NCBI GenBank assembly: GCA_951812715.1 | Contig: OX638323.1 | Span: 1,674,001-1,738,000 of the forward strand | Length of the DNA stretch: 64,000 nucleotides | Direction of reading: 5' to 3' | DNA from: an uncultured Pseudohongiella sp. | Lineage (GTDB): Bacteria; Pseudomonadota; Gammaproteobacteria; Pseudomonadales; Pseudohongiellaceae | Shown: piece by piece, positions 10,081 through 19,000 of the stretch | Numbering within the stretch: the first letter of the stretch is position 1 | How the letters are laid out: each line of letters begins with the position of its first letter | Program-made: the position numbers and the translations under genes | Notes under the pieces: generated by a model | Told to the model about the DNA's origin: nothing | The model's input: the letters and a program-made list of their open reading frames with translations, nothing else | Databases searched by the model: none

Positions 10081-12072
10081 ATGCTGGCGGACCTAGCGAT
10101 GATCGCGAAATCGAGTTATTGCATTGGCGTGGACGTAGGGGGCACGTTCACCGACTTCCTCTGTGTGCGCATTCGCGGCAATGGCGAAGTCGTGCTTTCG
10201 GTCTATAAGACCCCGTCCACGCCAGATGCGCCTGAACGCGCGGTGCTTGCGGGGCTCAAGGCCATGGGCGATGCCGGCGAAGCGCTGCAGATCGTCCATG
10301 GCAGCACCGTTGCTACCAACGCCTTGCTGCAAAGGAAGGGCGCCCGCACGGCATTCATAACCAATCGTGGATTCGGTGACCTGCTTACGCTCGCCCGGCA
10401 AACCCGCCCGCGGCTGTACGCGCTGGAATTCAAACCTTCGCCGCCACCGGCGCCGGCGGAGCTCTGTCTCGAGACCGGCGGCCGCGTCAGCGCGGACGGG
10501 ACAACCATCGACCCGCTCAGCGCCAGCGACCTGGCTGCCTTGACTGGGCGGCTGCGTGAGCTAAACGCCGAATCGGTGGCGATCAATCTGCTGTTTTCGT
10601 TTCTGGACCCAAGTCATGAGGAAACTATCGAAAAGGCGCTACGCGAAGCTCTGCCCGAGGTATTCATCTCGCGTTCCTCGCGGGTGCTGCCGGAATACAA
10701 GGAATACGAACGCGGCATGGCCACCTGGCTGAACGCGTTTCTCGGGCCGGTGGTGAGCGGCTATCTGCGCCGGCTGCAGCAAGGAATGAGCCGGCTGCCC
10801 AAAGGTTCAGCCTTGCAGGTGATGCAGTCCAGCGGCGAAACCATCAGCGCGGACAAGGCGGCGGACTCCGCCGTGAACCTGCTCCTGTCCGGACCGGCCG
10901 GAGGCCTTGCGGCAGTGCAATATCTGGGCCGCCAGATCGGCCAGGATAAATTGATCAGTTTCGACATGGGCGGCACTTCCACCGATGTTGCCTTGCTCGA
11001 CGGGCCCATCAGCATCACCAGTGAAGGCCGGCTCGGCGAATTTCCGGTTTCCGTGCCGATGGTCGACATGCATACCATCGGCGCCGGCGGCGGCTCGATC
11101 GCCTATATCGACAGCGGCGGCATGTTGCAGGTAGGACCGGAATCGGCGGGCGCGGATCCGGGTCCGGTCTGTTACGGCAAGGGGGGAACCCGGCCGACCG
11201 TAACCGACGCCAACTTGCTGCTCGGCCGGCTGCCGGCCGGCGCGCCGCTGGCCGGAGGCCTCGAACTCGACATCGACCTCGCGCGCAAGGCCGTGGCCGG
11301 ACTCGCGGACATTATCGGCCTGGACGTCGAGGCGACCGCGCGCGGTATCGTCAGCATCGCCGATGAACTCATGGTCGAAGCCATTCGCCGCATCTCGGTC
11401 AATCGGGGCTTCGATCCCGCCGAATTCCTGCTCGTCAGCTTCGGCGGCGCCGGCGGCTTGCACGTCTGCGCGCTTGCTAAAGCGCTCGGCATTCGCCGGG
11501 CGGTAGTGCCAGTCTACGCCGGAGTTCTGTCCGCGCTCGGCATGACCGTCGCCGACCGGGGAAGACAGTTCTCTCGAACCTTGCAACGAACAGAGGAAGT
11601 CGATCCGACGCCGCGGATCGCGCGGGAATTGGAGCAATTGTCGCGTCGCGCCGCAACCGAATTCGCGAACGAGGGACTCGATATCGCAAACCTGCGGACG
11701 CGATTCAGCATCGACATGCGCTATGTCGGCCAGTCCTATACCTTGAACATACCCTGGTCCGGCTGGGATGCAACCCTGGCACAGTTCCACGAACTGCATC
11801 GACGCCGCTACGGCTACGAGCTGGAAACGCCTGCCGAGGCGGTTAATGTCCGGCTGCGCGCCTGGTTCGACCGTCAGACCTTCGATCTGCCGCCAGAACG
11901 GGAAGCGCCGGCTGAGGGGCCGGAGTTGGAAACCCGGCGCCGCGCGGCGGCGGGAGAAACCATCGCCGGCCCAGCCACCGTGCCGGAGTACGCCTCGACC
12001 ACCTGGATCGCCGAATACTGGCAAGCCCGCCGCGACGACTTCGGTAACTTGTTTCTGGAACGGGTCGACTGA
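10081..12072 (+). CDS. HyuA / 5-oxoprolinase-family ATPase subunit
   Basis: About 663 residues match the N-methylhydantoinase A/5-oxoprolinase family of ATP-dependent amidohydrolases. Visible are the N-terminal phosphate-binding GVDVGGTFTDF, HGSTVATNALLQRKG, the second domain's FDMGGTSTDVALLDG and TIGAGGGSIAYID, and DPGPVCYGKGGT. The family normally needs a HyuB-type partner, encoded adjacently or fused, and none is present here. The start is uncertain: the ATG at 10081 has AGGA upstream; an ATG at 10057 would add 8 residues. The substrate (hydantoin, oxoproline, or acetone-type ketone) cannot be read from sequence. Confidence 0.88.
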   Translation: MLADLAMIAKSSYCIGVDVGGTFTDFLCVRIRGNGEVVLSVYKTPSTPDAPERAVLAGLKAMGDAGEALQIVHGSTVATNALLQRKGARTAFITNRGFGDLLTLARQTRPRLYALEFKPSPPPAPAELCLETGGRVSADGTTIDPLSASDLAALTGRLRELNAESVAINLLFSFLDPSHEETIEKALREALPEVFISRSSRVLPEYKEYERGMATWLNAFLGPVVSGYLRRLQQGMSRLPKGSALQVMQSSGETISADKAADSAVNLLLSGPAGGLAAVQYLGRQIGQDKLISFDMGGTSTDVALLDGPISITSEGRLGEFPVSVPMVDMHTIGAGGGSIAYIDSGGMLQVGPESAGADPGPVCYGKGGTRPTVTDANLLLGRLPAGAPLAGGLELDIDLARKAVAGLADIIGLDVEATARGIVSIADELMVEAIRRISVNRGFDPAEFLLVSFGGAGGLHVCALAKALGIRRAVVPVYAGVLSALGMTVADRGRQFSRTLQRTEEVDPTPRIARELEQLSRRAATEFANEGLDIANLRTRFSIDMRYVGQSYTLNIPWSGWDATLAQFHELHRRRYGYELETPAEAVNVRLRAWFDRQTFDLPPEREAPAEGPELETRRRAAAGETIAGPATVPEYASTTWIAEYWQARRDDFGNLFLERVD

Positions 12073-12138
12073 CCCGACAACCCCGCGACCTTCACCGAAT
12101 CAGGAGTGTCCTTTCATTTCTGATGCCTGTGAGCTGGC

Positions 12139-14082
12139 TTAGCGCAGCGTGTAAGCCACCAGTTCAGCCACCCCGCGGGTGCCACCGCCTACGAACATGG
12201 CCAGATACTGGGTACCGTCATGCTCATAGGTAAAGGGCAGGCCTACCTGATTATCGGGTAGTTCGATCTCGGCGACGATTTCTCCGGTTTGCTTGTCGAC
12301 GGCGCGCATGGTGGGGCCGGCGTCGGCGCTGCCATTGCCTTCGGCTACGAACAGCAATGTCTTGGTCAGCAGGACGCCGGCCCGGGTAGGTACTCCGGTG
12401 GGCGGCAGATCCACGCCTTCGAGCAGCGGATGATTGGCAATGCGCTCGGGGGTGTCGGCATTGGGGATCCACCACAGGTGATCGCCGCTGTTCATGTCGA
12501 TGGCGGTTATCCGGCCGTAAGGCGGTTTGACGACTTCCAGGCCCTGAATGCGGGGAATGCGCACGCCAAAGCCCTGGCTCAGATCGATATCCGATTCGGG
12601 ATTCTTGGCCAGGGCCAGCACCTGGAGTTGGGTTCTGGAAGGCACATAGAGAATGCCGGTTTCGGGATCGATGGCCGAGCCTTCCCAGTTGGCGCCGCCG
12701 GTCGAGGAGGGCAGGCTCAGCAGGCCGCGGGTGCCATCGGGAGCATCGGCCAGCGACGGCGGCGTATACAAGCCCGGACTAAGGCGAAAATCGGCAATGG
12801 CTTCCAGCGCCAGGGCTTTGAGTTCGGGCGTGAAGTCGATCAGATTGTCTTCGGTAAAGCCCTGTATATCGAAGGGCGCCGGCCGGGTGGGAAAGGGCTG
12901 GGTGGGCGCGTACCACTCGTTCGGCACGTCACCGGCCGGCACCGGGCGCTCGACAATCGGCCAGATCGGCTCGCCGGTATGCCGGTCGAAGGCGTAGACG
13001 AAAGCCTGCTTGGTCACCGACATGACCACGTCCCGGCCATTCGGCAGATCGATCAGGACAGGCGCCGCTGGCACATCCCAGTCCCAGATATCGTGATGGA
13101 TGAACTGGAAGTGCCACTGCCGTTCGCCGGTTTGCACGTCCAGGGCTACCAGACCGCTGGAGAACAGGTTGGCGCCCGGGCGGTCGCCGCCGTAATAATC
13201 GCCGGTCGGGTCTTCTATGGGCAGATAGACATGACCCAGTTCCGGATCCCCGGAAATCGGCGCCCAGACGCCGGAATTGCCGGTGAACTCGACGCCTTCG
13301 TCAAGCCAGGTCTCATAACCGACCTCGCCCCGTTCCGGGATGGTGTGGAAGGTCCATAAACGCTCGCCGGTGCGCACATCAAAGCCGCGAATATCGCCTT
13401 TCGTATTTAACTTGGAACGGGGCCGACCACCGGTGCGGTGGGCCGCTCCGACAACGATCACATCGTTCATCACGAAGGGCGGCGCGGACAGGCCGATATC
13501 CGGGTAGGGGAAACGCGGGTCGTCGCCGTTGCGCACGCCGACCATCAGATCCACCGTGCCGTTGTCGCCGAAATCAGGGTCCGGGATGCCGCTGCTGGCA
13601 TCTAGAGAAACCATGTGATAGCCGGGGCTGACATCGATTACCCGCTCTTTGTCGCCATCGGTCCAGTAAGCAACGCCGCGGCCGGAACCCTTGCGGGGCG
13701 CCTCGTCGAAACGATCGCCTTCCTGATAACGATAAATCCAGAGAATCTGTCCAGACGTGGCGTCAAGGGCCAGTACGTTCCGGGTACTGCCAACGTTGGC
13801 ATAGAGAATTCCGTTGATTTCCAGTGGTGTCGAGGGGTTGTTGTAAACCGGGTCCGGCCCGATGCCCTGGGTTGAAAATCGCCAGGCAATTTCAAGTTCG
13901 TGGACATTGTCGGCATTGATCTGATCCAGCGGTGAGTAACGCTGGGCAAACTCGCCGCCGTGATAAAGCGGCCAGTCGCCATCATGGATACTGGTGCCGG
14001 TCTGACTTGTGGCCAATGGGCCGTAGGCGAGCGCGGCGATGGCTGCGAGCATGGCGAACAGGGGGCTTGCGGTTCTTGTCAT
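12139..14082 (-). CDS. Secreted PQQ-dependent dehydrogenase
   Basis: The 647-residue protein has a signal peptide (ATSPLFAM-like hydrophobic N-terminus ending near LATSQ) and an eight-bladed quinoprotein fold: WPLYHGGEFAQRYSPLDQI, repeated W-docking motifs such as ALDATSGQILW, GFDVRTGERLW, ALDVQTGERQW and AIDMNSGDHLWW, and FIHHDIWDWDVPAAP. It resembles membrane-type glucose/quinate or alcohol quinoproteins but has no N-terminal membrane domain and no cytochrome c domain, so electrons must leave through a separate acceptor. The ATG at 14082 follows GGGAG. It is convergent with the HyuA gene; no PQQ synthesis genes are nearby. Confidence 0.88.
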   Translation of the reverse strand: MTRTASPLFAMLAAIAALAYGPLATSQTGTSIHDGDWPLYHGGEFAQRYSPLDQINADNVHELEIAWRFSTQGIGPDPVYNNPSTPLEINGILYANVGSTRNVLALDATSGQILWIYRYQEGDRFDEAPRKGSGRGVAYWTDGDKERVIDVSPGYHMVSLDASSGIPDPDFGDNGTVDLMVGVRNGDDPRFPYPDIGLSAPPFVMNDVIVVGAAHRTGGRPRSKLNTKGDIRGFDVRTGERLWTFHTIPERGEVGYETWLDEGVEFTGNSGVWAPISGDPELGHVYLPIEDPTGDYYGGDRPGANLFSSGLVALDVQTGERQWHFQFIHHDIWDWDVPAAPVLIDLPNGRDVVMSVTKQAFVYAFDRHTGEPIWPIVERPVPAGDVPNEWYAPTQPFPTRPAPFDIQGFTEDNLIDFTPELKALALEAIADFRLSPGLYTPPSLADAPDGTRGLLSLPSSTGGANWEGSAIDPETGILYVPSRTQLQVLALAKNPESDIDLSQGFGVRIPRIQGLEVVKPPYGRITAIDMNSGDHLWWIPNADTPERIANHPLLEGVDLPPTGVPTRAGVLLTKTLLFVAEGNGSADAGPTMRAVDKQTGEIVAEIELPDNQVGLPFTYEHDGTQYLAMFVGGGTRGVAELVAYTLR

Positions 14083-14200
14083 CTGAAATTCTCCCGACAC
14101 GAATGGTTTTTTCATGCTGACGCTGGAATTACGCGAGACAATCAGGGAAACGTGATTCGATCCCTGAATCCGGCTTCCCGATCTTACCAATACTGCTTAA

Positions 14201-14445
14201 GGAAGCTCTAATTAGTCAGAGCTTCCGCGCGGCACATGGAAGTGCGCGATGAATTCGACGGCGCGGGCCATTGAATTCGAGAGCAAAACAAAACCTCGCC
14301 TGTATTGCGGCAATGAACAATTCCAAAGGTGCAGGCAAGAGTTTTCGAAGCGCAGCTTCGAGTGCCGCCGGAACGGCGCGGAACCGAACTCTGCGACTGG
14401 ATTGGAATTGTCCAGAGAATACTCAAGATTCTGCTGGATTTCCAA
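14201..14445 (+). repeat. Interspersed repeat, longest clean copy
   Basis: This stretch in the 505-base gap before the next gene starts with a perfect 9-bp hairpin (GGAAGCTCT ... AGAGCTTCC, 14201-14226). It continues with GGCACATGGAAGTGCGCGA, GGGCCATTGAATTCGAGAGC, AAAACAAAACCTCGC, TGCGGCAATGAACAATTCC, the palindrome TTCGAAGCGCAGCTTCGA and CCGGAACGGCGCGG, and ends at GGAATTGTCCAGAGAATACT. It defines the module order used to recognise the other copies. No gene is visible in 14083-14587. Confidence 0.8.
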
Positions 14446-14587
14446 CCAGTCCGGCAGCACCAGGTAGCCGGCGATGCCCGGTTGAGAATCGCTGGTCCAG
14501 AACCGCCCGTATTGCGGGCAAAATCGCCGGGTGATATAAGATTGAATACCGTTTGGCAACTCGGCATGAAAACATCGATCCAACGAT

Positions 14588-15982
14588 ATGAGTCCAACTG
14601 ACCGGCACAATCCGCGATTCCGGCAGGCAATCGCTCTAGCCTTGCTGGCTCCGCTCTGCCTCGGCGGCGCCCGCGCGCAGGAACAACAGTTCGCCGAAGG
14701 CGCGGAATTGCAACCGCTCAAGCGGCCCCCGGTGCTCTATCTCGAACCGGCAGTGGCGGTCTCGCCGGAACTCGACTTTGCCCTGCCTCCGCCCGAGTTG
14801 CCGCGGGCGCCGGAACTTGGCCCGGATTTTGACGAGCGCATGCGCGATATCCAACGCTTTAACGAGTCGATCGTCGATGCCGAAACCATATCCGGCGTCT
14901 GGGACAACAGCCTTGTGGAACAACTGGCCACTCTGGGCTCGCTGCAACATGAGCAGGGCGATTATCTCGGCGCCATCGAGAGCCAGGAACGGGCGGTTCA
15001 CGTCCAGCGCATCAATACCGGCTTGCATACCGTGGAGCAGGTGCCCCTCGTGCAAGGCATGATCGAGAGCTTTGTCGCCCTCGGTGACTGGGACCAGGTT
15101 GATATTTATCAGAAGTATCTTTTCTTCATCCAGCAAAAAGACTATGGCAGCAATGATCCGCGGCTGATTCCGGCGCTCGGCGATCTGGCAAACTGGCATA
15201 TTCATGCCTTCGCTATCGGTGAGGGCGAGTCGTTGGGGGTGCGGCTGAGTTCGGCGCAAATGCTGTTTAACGCGGCCGCGCGCATGGTCGACGCCCACTT
15301 CGGCCAGACCGACCCGCGCTATGTCGAATATCTGCGCGGCATGGCGCGTTCCGCCTATCTTGTAGCCACGAACCAGGAACTACTGCGGGAATTGAATCGG
15401 CCCCAGTTCCGCATACCGCAGCAAACCTTGCAGGACATGCTGTACTGGAGGCGCCCGATAGTGCCTACCGGATACAGGGCCGGCGAGGAAGCCTTGTCCA
15501 GCATTATGGAACATTACCGGAATCAGGATGACGCCGCCGAGCAATTGGCCGAGGCCACCGCGCAGATGGCGGACTGGTACCTGCTGTTCAACCGTCGCGG
15601 ACAGGCGAGAGCGCTGTATCAGGAGGCTTGGGACGCGCTTAACTCGGAGGAAAACGCCAAGGAGTTGCAGCAGCGCATGTTCGGGCAGGTGCGGCAAATT
15701 CCGGTGTACGCCTTCGACAACAAGAAATGGGTTATTGAAAACCTCGGTTTTATGGAAGATCTGGAAGAAGTCAATCACGACTTTATCGATCTCCAGCTTG
15801 ACGTGACACGGTGGGGAGAAGTGAGGAATATCGAAACCGACAGCGAGCAAGCTCCAGAAACCTCCTCCCAGCATAGCTGGATCAGGCGGAACATCCGCGA
15901 CTCGATGTTCCGCCCAGCGCTGGTCGAAGGCGAAATGGTTCGCTCCGACGCCAACCTGGTCAGGTATCGCTACTGGTATTGA
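14588..15982 (+). CDS. Secreted repeat protein with TonB-like C-terminus
   Basis: The 464-residue protein has a signal peptide (AIALALLAPLCLGGARAQ) and a mostly helical body with tetratricopeptide-like pairs, for example LATLGSLQHEQGDYLGAIESQERA near 115-140 and the block around EATAQMADWYLLFNRRGQA near 335. The last 30 residues (RRNIRDSMFRPALVEGEMV then VRYRYWY) resemble the TonB C-terminal fold. It is the first gene of a long plus-strand block that encodes lipoproteins, a proton-channel protein and vWA proteins, so a periplasmic role in that assembly is plausible. I do not recognise a named family. The ribosome-binding site is weak. Confidence 0.75.
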   Translation: MSPTDRHNPRFRQAIALALLAPLCLGGARAQEQQFAEGAELQPLKRPPVLYLEPAVAVSPELDFALPPPELPRAPELGPDFDERMRDIQRFNESIVDAETISGVWDNSLVEQLATLGSLQHEQGDYLGAIESQERAVHVQRINTGLHTVEQVPLVQGMIESFVALGDWDQVDIYQKYLFFIQQKDYGSNDPRLIPALGDLANWHIHAFAIGEGESLGVRLSSAQMLFNAAARMVDAHFGQTDPRYVEYLRGMARSAYLVATNQELLRELNRPQFRIPQQTLQDMLYWRRPIVPTGYRAGEEALSSIMEHYRNQDDAAEQLAEATAQMADWYLLFNRRGQARALYQEAWDALNSEENAKELQQRMFGQVRQIPVYAFDNKKWVIENLGFMEDLEEVNHDFIDLQLDVTRWGEVRNIETDSEQAPETSSQHSWIRRNIRDSMFRPALVEGEMVRSDANLVRYRYWY

Positions 15983-16204
15983 CTCGCAACGGGTTTGGCA
16001 GACGCCGAAGCTGAATTTCGATTGCAGGAACTGAAACTCCCGGCCGCGGGAATTGTCAAAAATTCCTGAATCAGGGCGGAAAAATGTTAAGCTGCGGTTA
16101 AGGAGAGTTGACATATCAAGGACAGTAACTCCGGAACGGCACGGAGCTATTCTCCGCGGCTGGACTACCCGTTCGGCGTTGCGGCAACCGGTGAGGATGT
16201 GAAT

Positions 16205-17398
16205 ATGCAAGGTTACGTTATCAAATCCGCTTTCCTTATGCGGTTGGTACTGGCCTGCGGCGTGATCGCGGGGCTGGCCGCCTGCGAGACGCAACAGCAA
16301 AGTTCGCAGCAATCCCAGACCTCCCAGTCGACATCGGCGAGCACCAGCAATTTTCCCAGTACTTCGCAGCCGAGCGGACCACAGACCTCGCAGTCTCGGT
16401 CCACGCCCTCGCAGTCGCAGTCACAGTCACAGTCACAGTCACAGTCACAGTCACAAAGTCAGGGAACGCCGAGCAATTTTCCATCGATGCCTTCGCCGAG
16501 TTCACCGAGTTCAGGCGGATTTCCTTCATTTCCATCGCCATCTGATCCCAGCGATGCGCCGCAATCGAGCCAGAGTGGAATGCCGTCTTCGCCTTCCGCC
16601 TCGTCATCGCCCGGCGAACCGGGACTGCCGACCTTATCCAATCCTCCAGGTCTGCCGAATACGCCTTCTTCATCAAGCTCCGGGGATTCAGCCAGTCCCG
16701 CGGGAGACATGCCGCCTTCGGATCAGGATGGAACTCAACCCGGGCTGGAACCGGCCGGAAGTAATGCCGACGGAAGAGATACTTCCAGTGGCGATATCGG
16801 CGACATTCCCGGCGCCCCGGCCGGCAGCAGCGCTGACGGTGGTGACGCCTCCGACGGCAACGCGGGCAATCTTCCCGGAGCGCCCGACGGTGGCGATTAC
16901 ACGCTTGACACCTTGCCCGGCGGTGGCGTTTTCCAGGGCGCCCAAGGCGCGGGGCAGCCGGGCGGAGCCATGACCGCCGCGCAACGAGCGGCCATTCTGG
17001 ACGAGCAATTGCGCCGCACATACGAGACCTACGACGAAATCCTCCGCCGGGAGCAGGCTGACGCCCGGGGCGCTGCCAGCGCCGGCGCTGACGGCGCTGG
17101 TCCCCGGTCCGGCGGTGGTGGTCAAGGCGGTATACAACAGCCCGGCGGCGCGCCGGCCGGGGGATTGCCGAATGGCGCCGGCGACGCGGATATCGCCAGC
17201 GGTAGGTCCGGCGGTTCCCCTGGCGACGGAGATCAGCAGCAGACGTTCCCGCCGCCGGATGATATTCCCGGCGGACGGGACGATGACGTGGTGGCGCGGC
17301 AATTGCGTGAAGCGGCAATGACCGAGCCCGATCCGGAGCTGCGCGAAGCGCTTTGGGACGAATACAGAAATTACACAGGCATCGCTAGCGACCAATAG
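16205..17398 (+). CDS. Low-complexity Ser/Gln/Gly/Pro-rich lipoprotein
   Basis: The 397-residue product starts with a lipoprotein signal (GVIAGLAAC), so it should be anchored through the cysteine near residue 28. About 190 residues of Ser/Gln/Pro-rich low complexity follow, including a run of SQ repeats coded by a hexanucleotide tract, then Gly/Asp-rich sequence and a short predicted helix (RTYETYDEILRREQAD). The C-terminus (EPDPELREALWDEYRNYTGI) looks folded. I chose the ATG at 16205, with GAGG 8 bases upstream. No family is recognised. It probably forms a flexible envelope linker for the neighbouring machine. Confidence 0.75.
   Translation: MQGYVIKSAFLMRLVLACGVIAGLAACETQQQSSQQSQTSQSTSASTSNFPSTSQPSGPQTSQSRSTPSQSQSQSQSQSQSQSQSQGTPSNFPSMPSPSSPSSGGFPSFPSPSDPSDAPQSSQSGMPSSPSASSSPGEPGLPTLSNPPGLPNTPSSSSSGDSASPAGDMPPSDQDGTQPGLEPAGSNADGRDTSSGDIGDIPGAPAGSSADGGDASDGNAGNLPGAPDGGDYTLDTLPGGGVFQGAQGAGQPGGAMTAAQRAAILDEQLRRTYETYDEILRREQADARGAASAGADGAGPRSGGGGQGGIQQPGGAPAGGLPNGAGDADIASGRSGGSPGDGDQQQTFPPPDDIPGGRDDDVVARQLREAAMTEPDPELREALWDEYRNYTGIASDQ
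16418..16453 (+). repeat. CAGTCA hexanucleotide tract, six perfect copies
   Basis: Six perfect tandem copies of CAGTCA, preceded by one CAGTCG, encode alternating Ser-Gln in the lipoprotein gene. Because the unit is 6 bases, copy-number change would lengthen or shorten the linker without changing frame. Confidence 0.9.
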
Positions 17399-17408
17399 GT
17401 AACGACCA

Positions 17409-18614
17409 ATGAAAATGACTTTTTCACAATTGGCGGGGCTGAGCCTGGTAGCGGTGATGGCCAATGGTTGCGCCACCCATACAGTGCGGACGACGGCCTA
17501 CGAACCGGTTATCACCGATGCCGAAGCCATTGCGGAAGAATTCCTGATGGATGTCGGCGTGGCGGTGTTCGATCCGGGCCTTGATGAAATCGATGACGAC
17601 GAGGAGGAAACCACCAACCACCAAATCCGGGTGGCGGAATCCCGCTACGCGCCCTACCTGCTCGCCGAGACGCTGATTCGCTCCGGCAACTGGGGCATCG
17701 TTTATGTAATGCCCAATGACGCGAGCCCGATGGATATCCGCGTCGACGGCACGATTTTGCAATCGACCGGCGAAAGCATGGCGATGCGCGTGCGAGTCAG
17801 CGACGCGACCGGACGCGAATGGTATACCCGCGAATATCGCGAGGCAGTCAGCCAGTTCAGCTACGAACCGGGGCAGCGGGCGCAGAACGATCCGTTTCAG
17901 GTGCTGTACAACTCCATCGCCAACGACTTGCTGGCTTACCGCAAGGCCAATGTGAGCGACGCCCGGATCGCGGAAATCCGGGCCGTTTCCGAAATGCGCT
18001 TCGCCCGGCGCTTTTCGCCGGAGGCTTTCGGGGATTACCTGTCCAGCGAAAGCGAAAGCAGCTACAGCCTTGCCGCCCTGCCGGCTGAATCCGACCCCAC
18101 GCTGCGCCGGATTCGCGAGATTCGCGAACGCGATTACATGTTCATGGATACCGTGCAGGAATATTATTCCGTCTTCACCCGGGAGATGCGCGAGCCTTAC
18201 GATTCCTGGCGTGAGCAGAGCTACCATGAAACCCTCGTCCTGCGCGAACTTGAAGACAATGCCCGGCGGCGCTTCATAGTAGGCACGGCGGTGGTGCTTG
18301 GCGGTTTGGCCGCCGCCGCCAACGGCGGCGACTATGTAACCCAGGTCGGCGGCGCGGCAAGCGTCGGCGCCGGCGCCTACCTGATCAAGAGCGGATTTGA
18401 CAAGCAAGCTGAAGCCAGAATCCATATGCAAGCGCTGGAAGAGATGGGCGCATCGCTGGAAGGCGAGGTCGCGCCCAAAGCAATCAGCCTTGAAGATCAG
18501 ACCATTACCTTGACCGGTACGGTAGAGGAACAGTACGAACAATGGCGTGAGATTCTGGCTGACCTTTATGCCGCTGAAAGGGGCGAACTGTCATCCCCGA
18601 CCGCGGCTAATTGA
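17409..18614 (+). CDS. Putative lipoprotein of unknown function
   Basis: The 401-residue protein has a lipoprotein-type signal (LVAVMANGC, cysteine near residue 21), an acidic stretch DEIDDDEEE around 60, a beta-rich region with NWGIVYVMP, DIRVDGTILQSTGE and VRVSDATGREWYTREY (residues 95-145), then helices. A hydrophobic glycine/alanine segment (GTAVVLGGLAAAANGG) near 295-315 may insert in or lie along a membrane. The part around 80-150 resembles surface-lipoprotein folds that assemble in the outer membrane, but no family can be named. It starts 10 bases after the previous gene and is probably cotranscribed. Confidence 0.75.
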   Translation: MKMTFSQLAGLSLVAVMANGCATHTVRTTAYEPVITDAEAIAEEFLMDVGVAVFDPGLDEIDDDEEETTNHQIRVAESRYAPYLLAETLIRSGNWGIVYVMPNDASPMDIRVDGTILQSTGESMAMRVRVSDATGREWYTREYREAVSQFSYEPGQRAQNDPFQVLYNSIANDLLAYRKANVSDARIAEIRAVSEMRFARRFSPEAFGDYLSSESESSYSLAALPAESDPTLRRIREIRERDYMFMDTVQEYYSVFTREMREPYDSWREQSYHETLVLRELEDNARRRFIVGTAVVLGGLAAAANGGDYVTQVGGAASVGAGAYLIKSGFDKQAEARIHMQALEEMGASLEGEVAPKAISLEDQTITLTGTVEEQYEQWREILADLYAAERGELSSPTAAN

Positions 18615-18684
18615 ACGCGGCCATCCCCCTGGATTCAGCGGGATCGGGCCCGCACCGCCAACGGATCAGCCGCGGCAACCCCTA

Positions 18685-18990
18685 GGAAGCTCCGGTTAGC
18701 CGGAGCTTTCGCGCGATACCTGGCTGTAGCCGGCGGTCTGGCAGGAGCAAGAATGCACGCCGCGGTGAAGCCGAAGCTCCCGAAGGGGCGGGAACATGGA
18801 TGTTCACGGTGTATTCGGTGGCGCAACCCACTGAATTTTGGAGCAAAACAGGACTACGCCCTGGTTTTGCGGTAATGAACAATTCCACGGATGGAGGCAA
18901 GTGTTTTCGAAGCGCGGCTTCGAGCGCGGTCGCAACGGCGCTGAGTTGCGCGTAGCGACTGGGAAGGAATTGTTCAGAAAAGATCATAGA
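18685..18990 (+). repeat. Interspersed repeat copy with expanded middle
   Basis: This copy fills most of the 386-base gap 18615-19000. It has the strongest hairpin head (GGAAGCTCCGG TTAG CCGGAGCTTTC, 18685-18710), an inserted unrelated stretch of about 90 bases, then GGTGGCGCAACCCACTGAAT, GGAGCAAAACAGGACTACGC, TTTTGCGGTAATGAACAATT, the core TTCGAAGCGCGGCTTCGAG and GGAATTGTTCAGAAAAGA. Order matches the 14.2-kb copy. The hairpin lies about 70 bases past the preceding stop and could attenuate the long operon here. Confidence 0.75.
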
Positions 18991-19000
18991 ATGATGAAGC

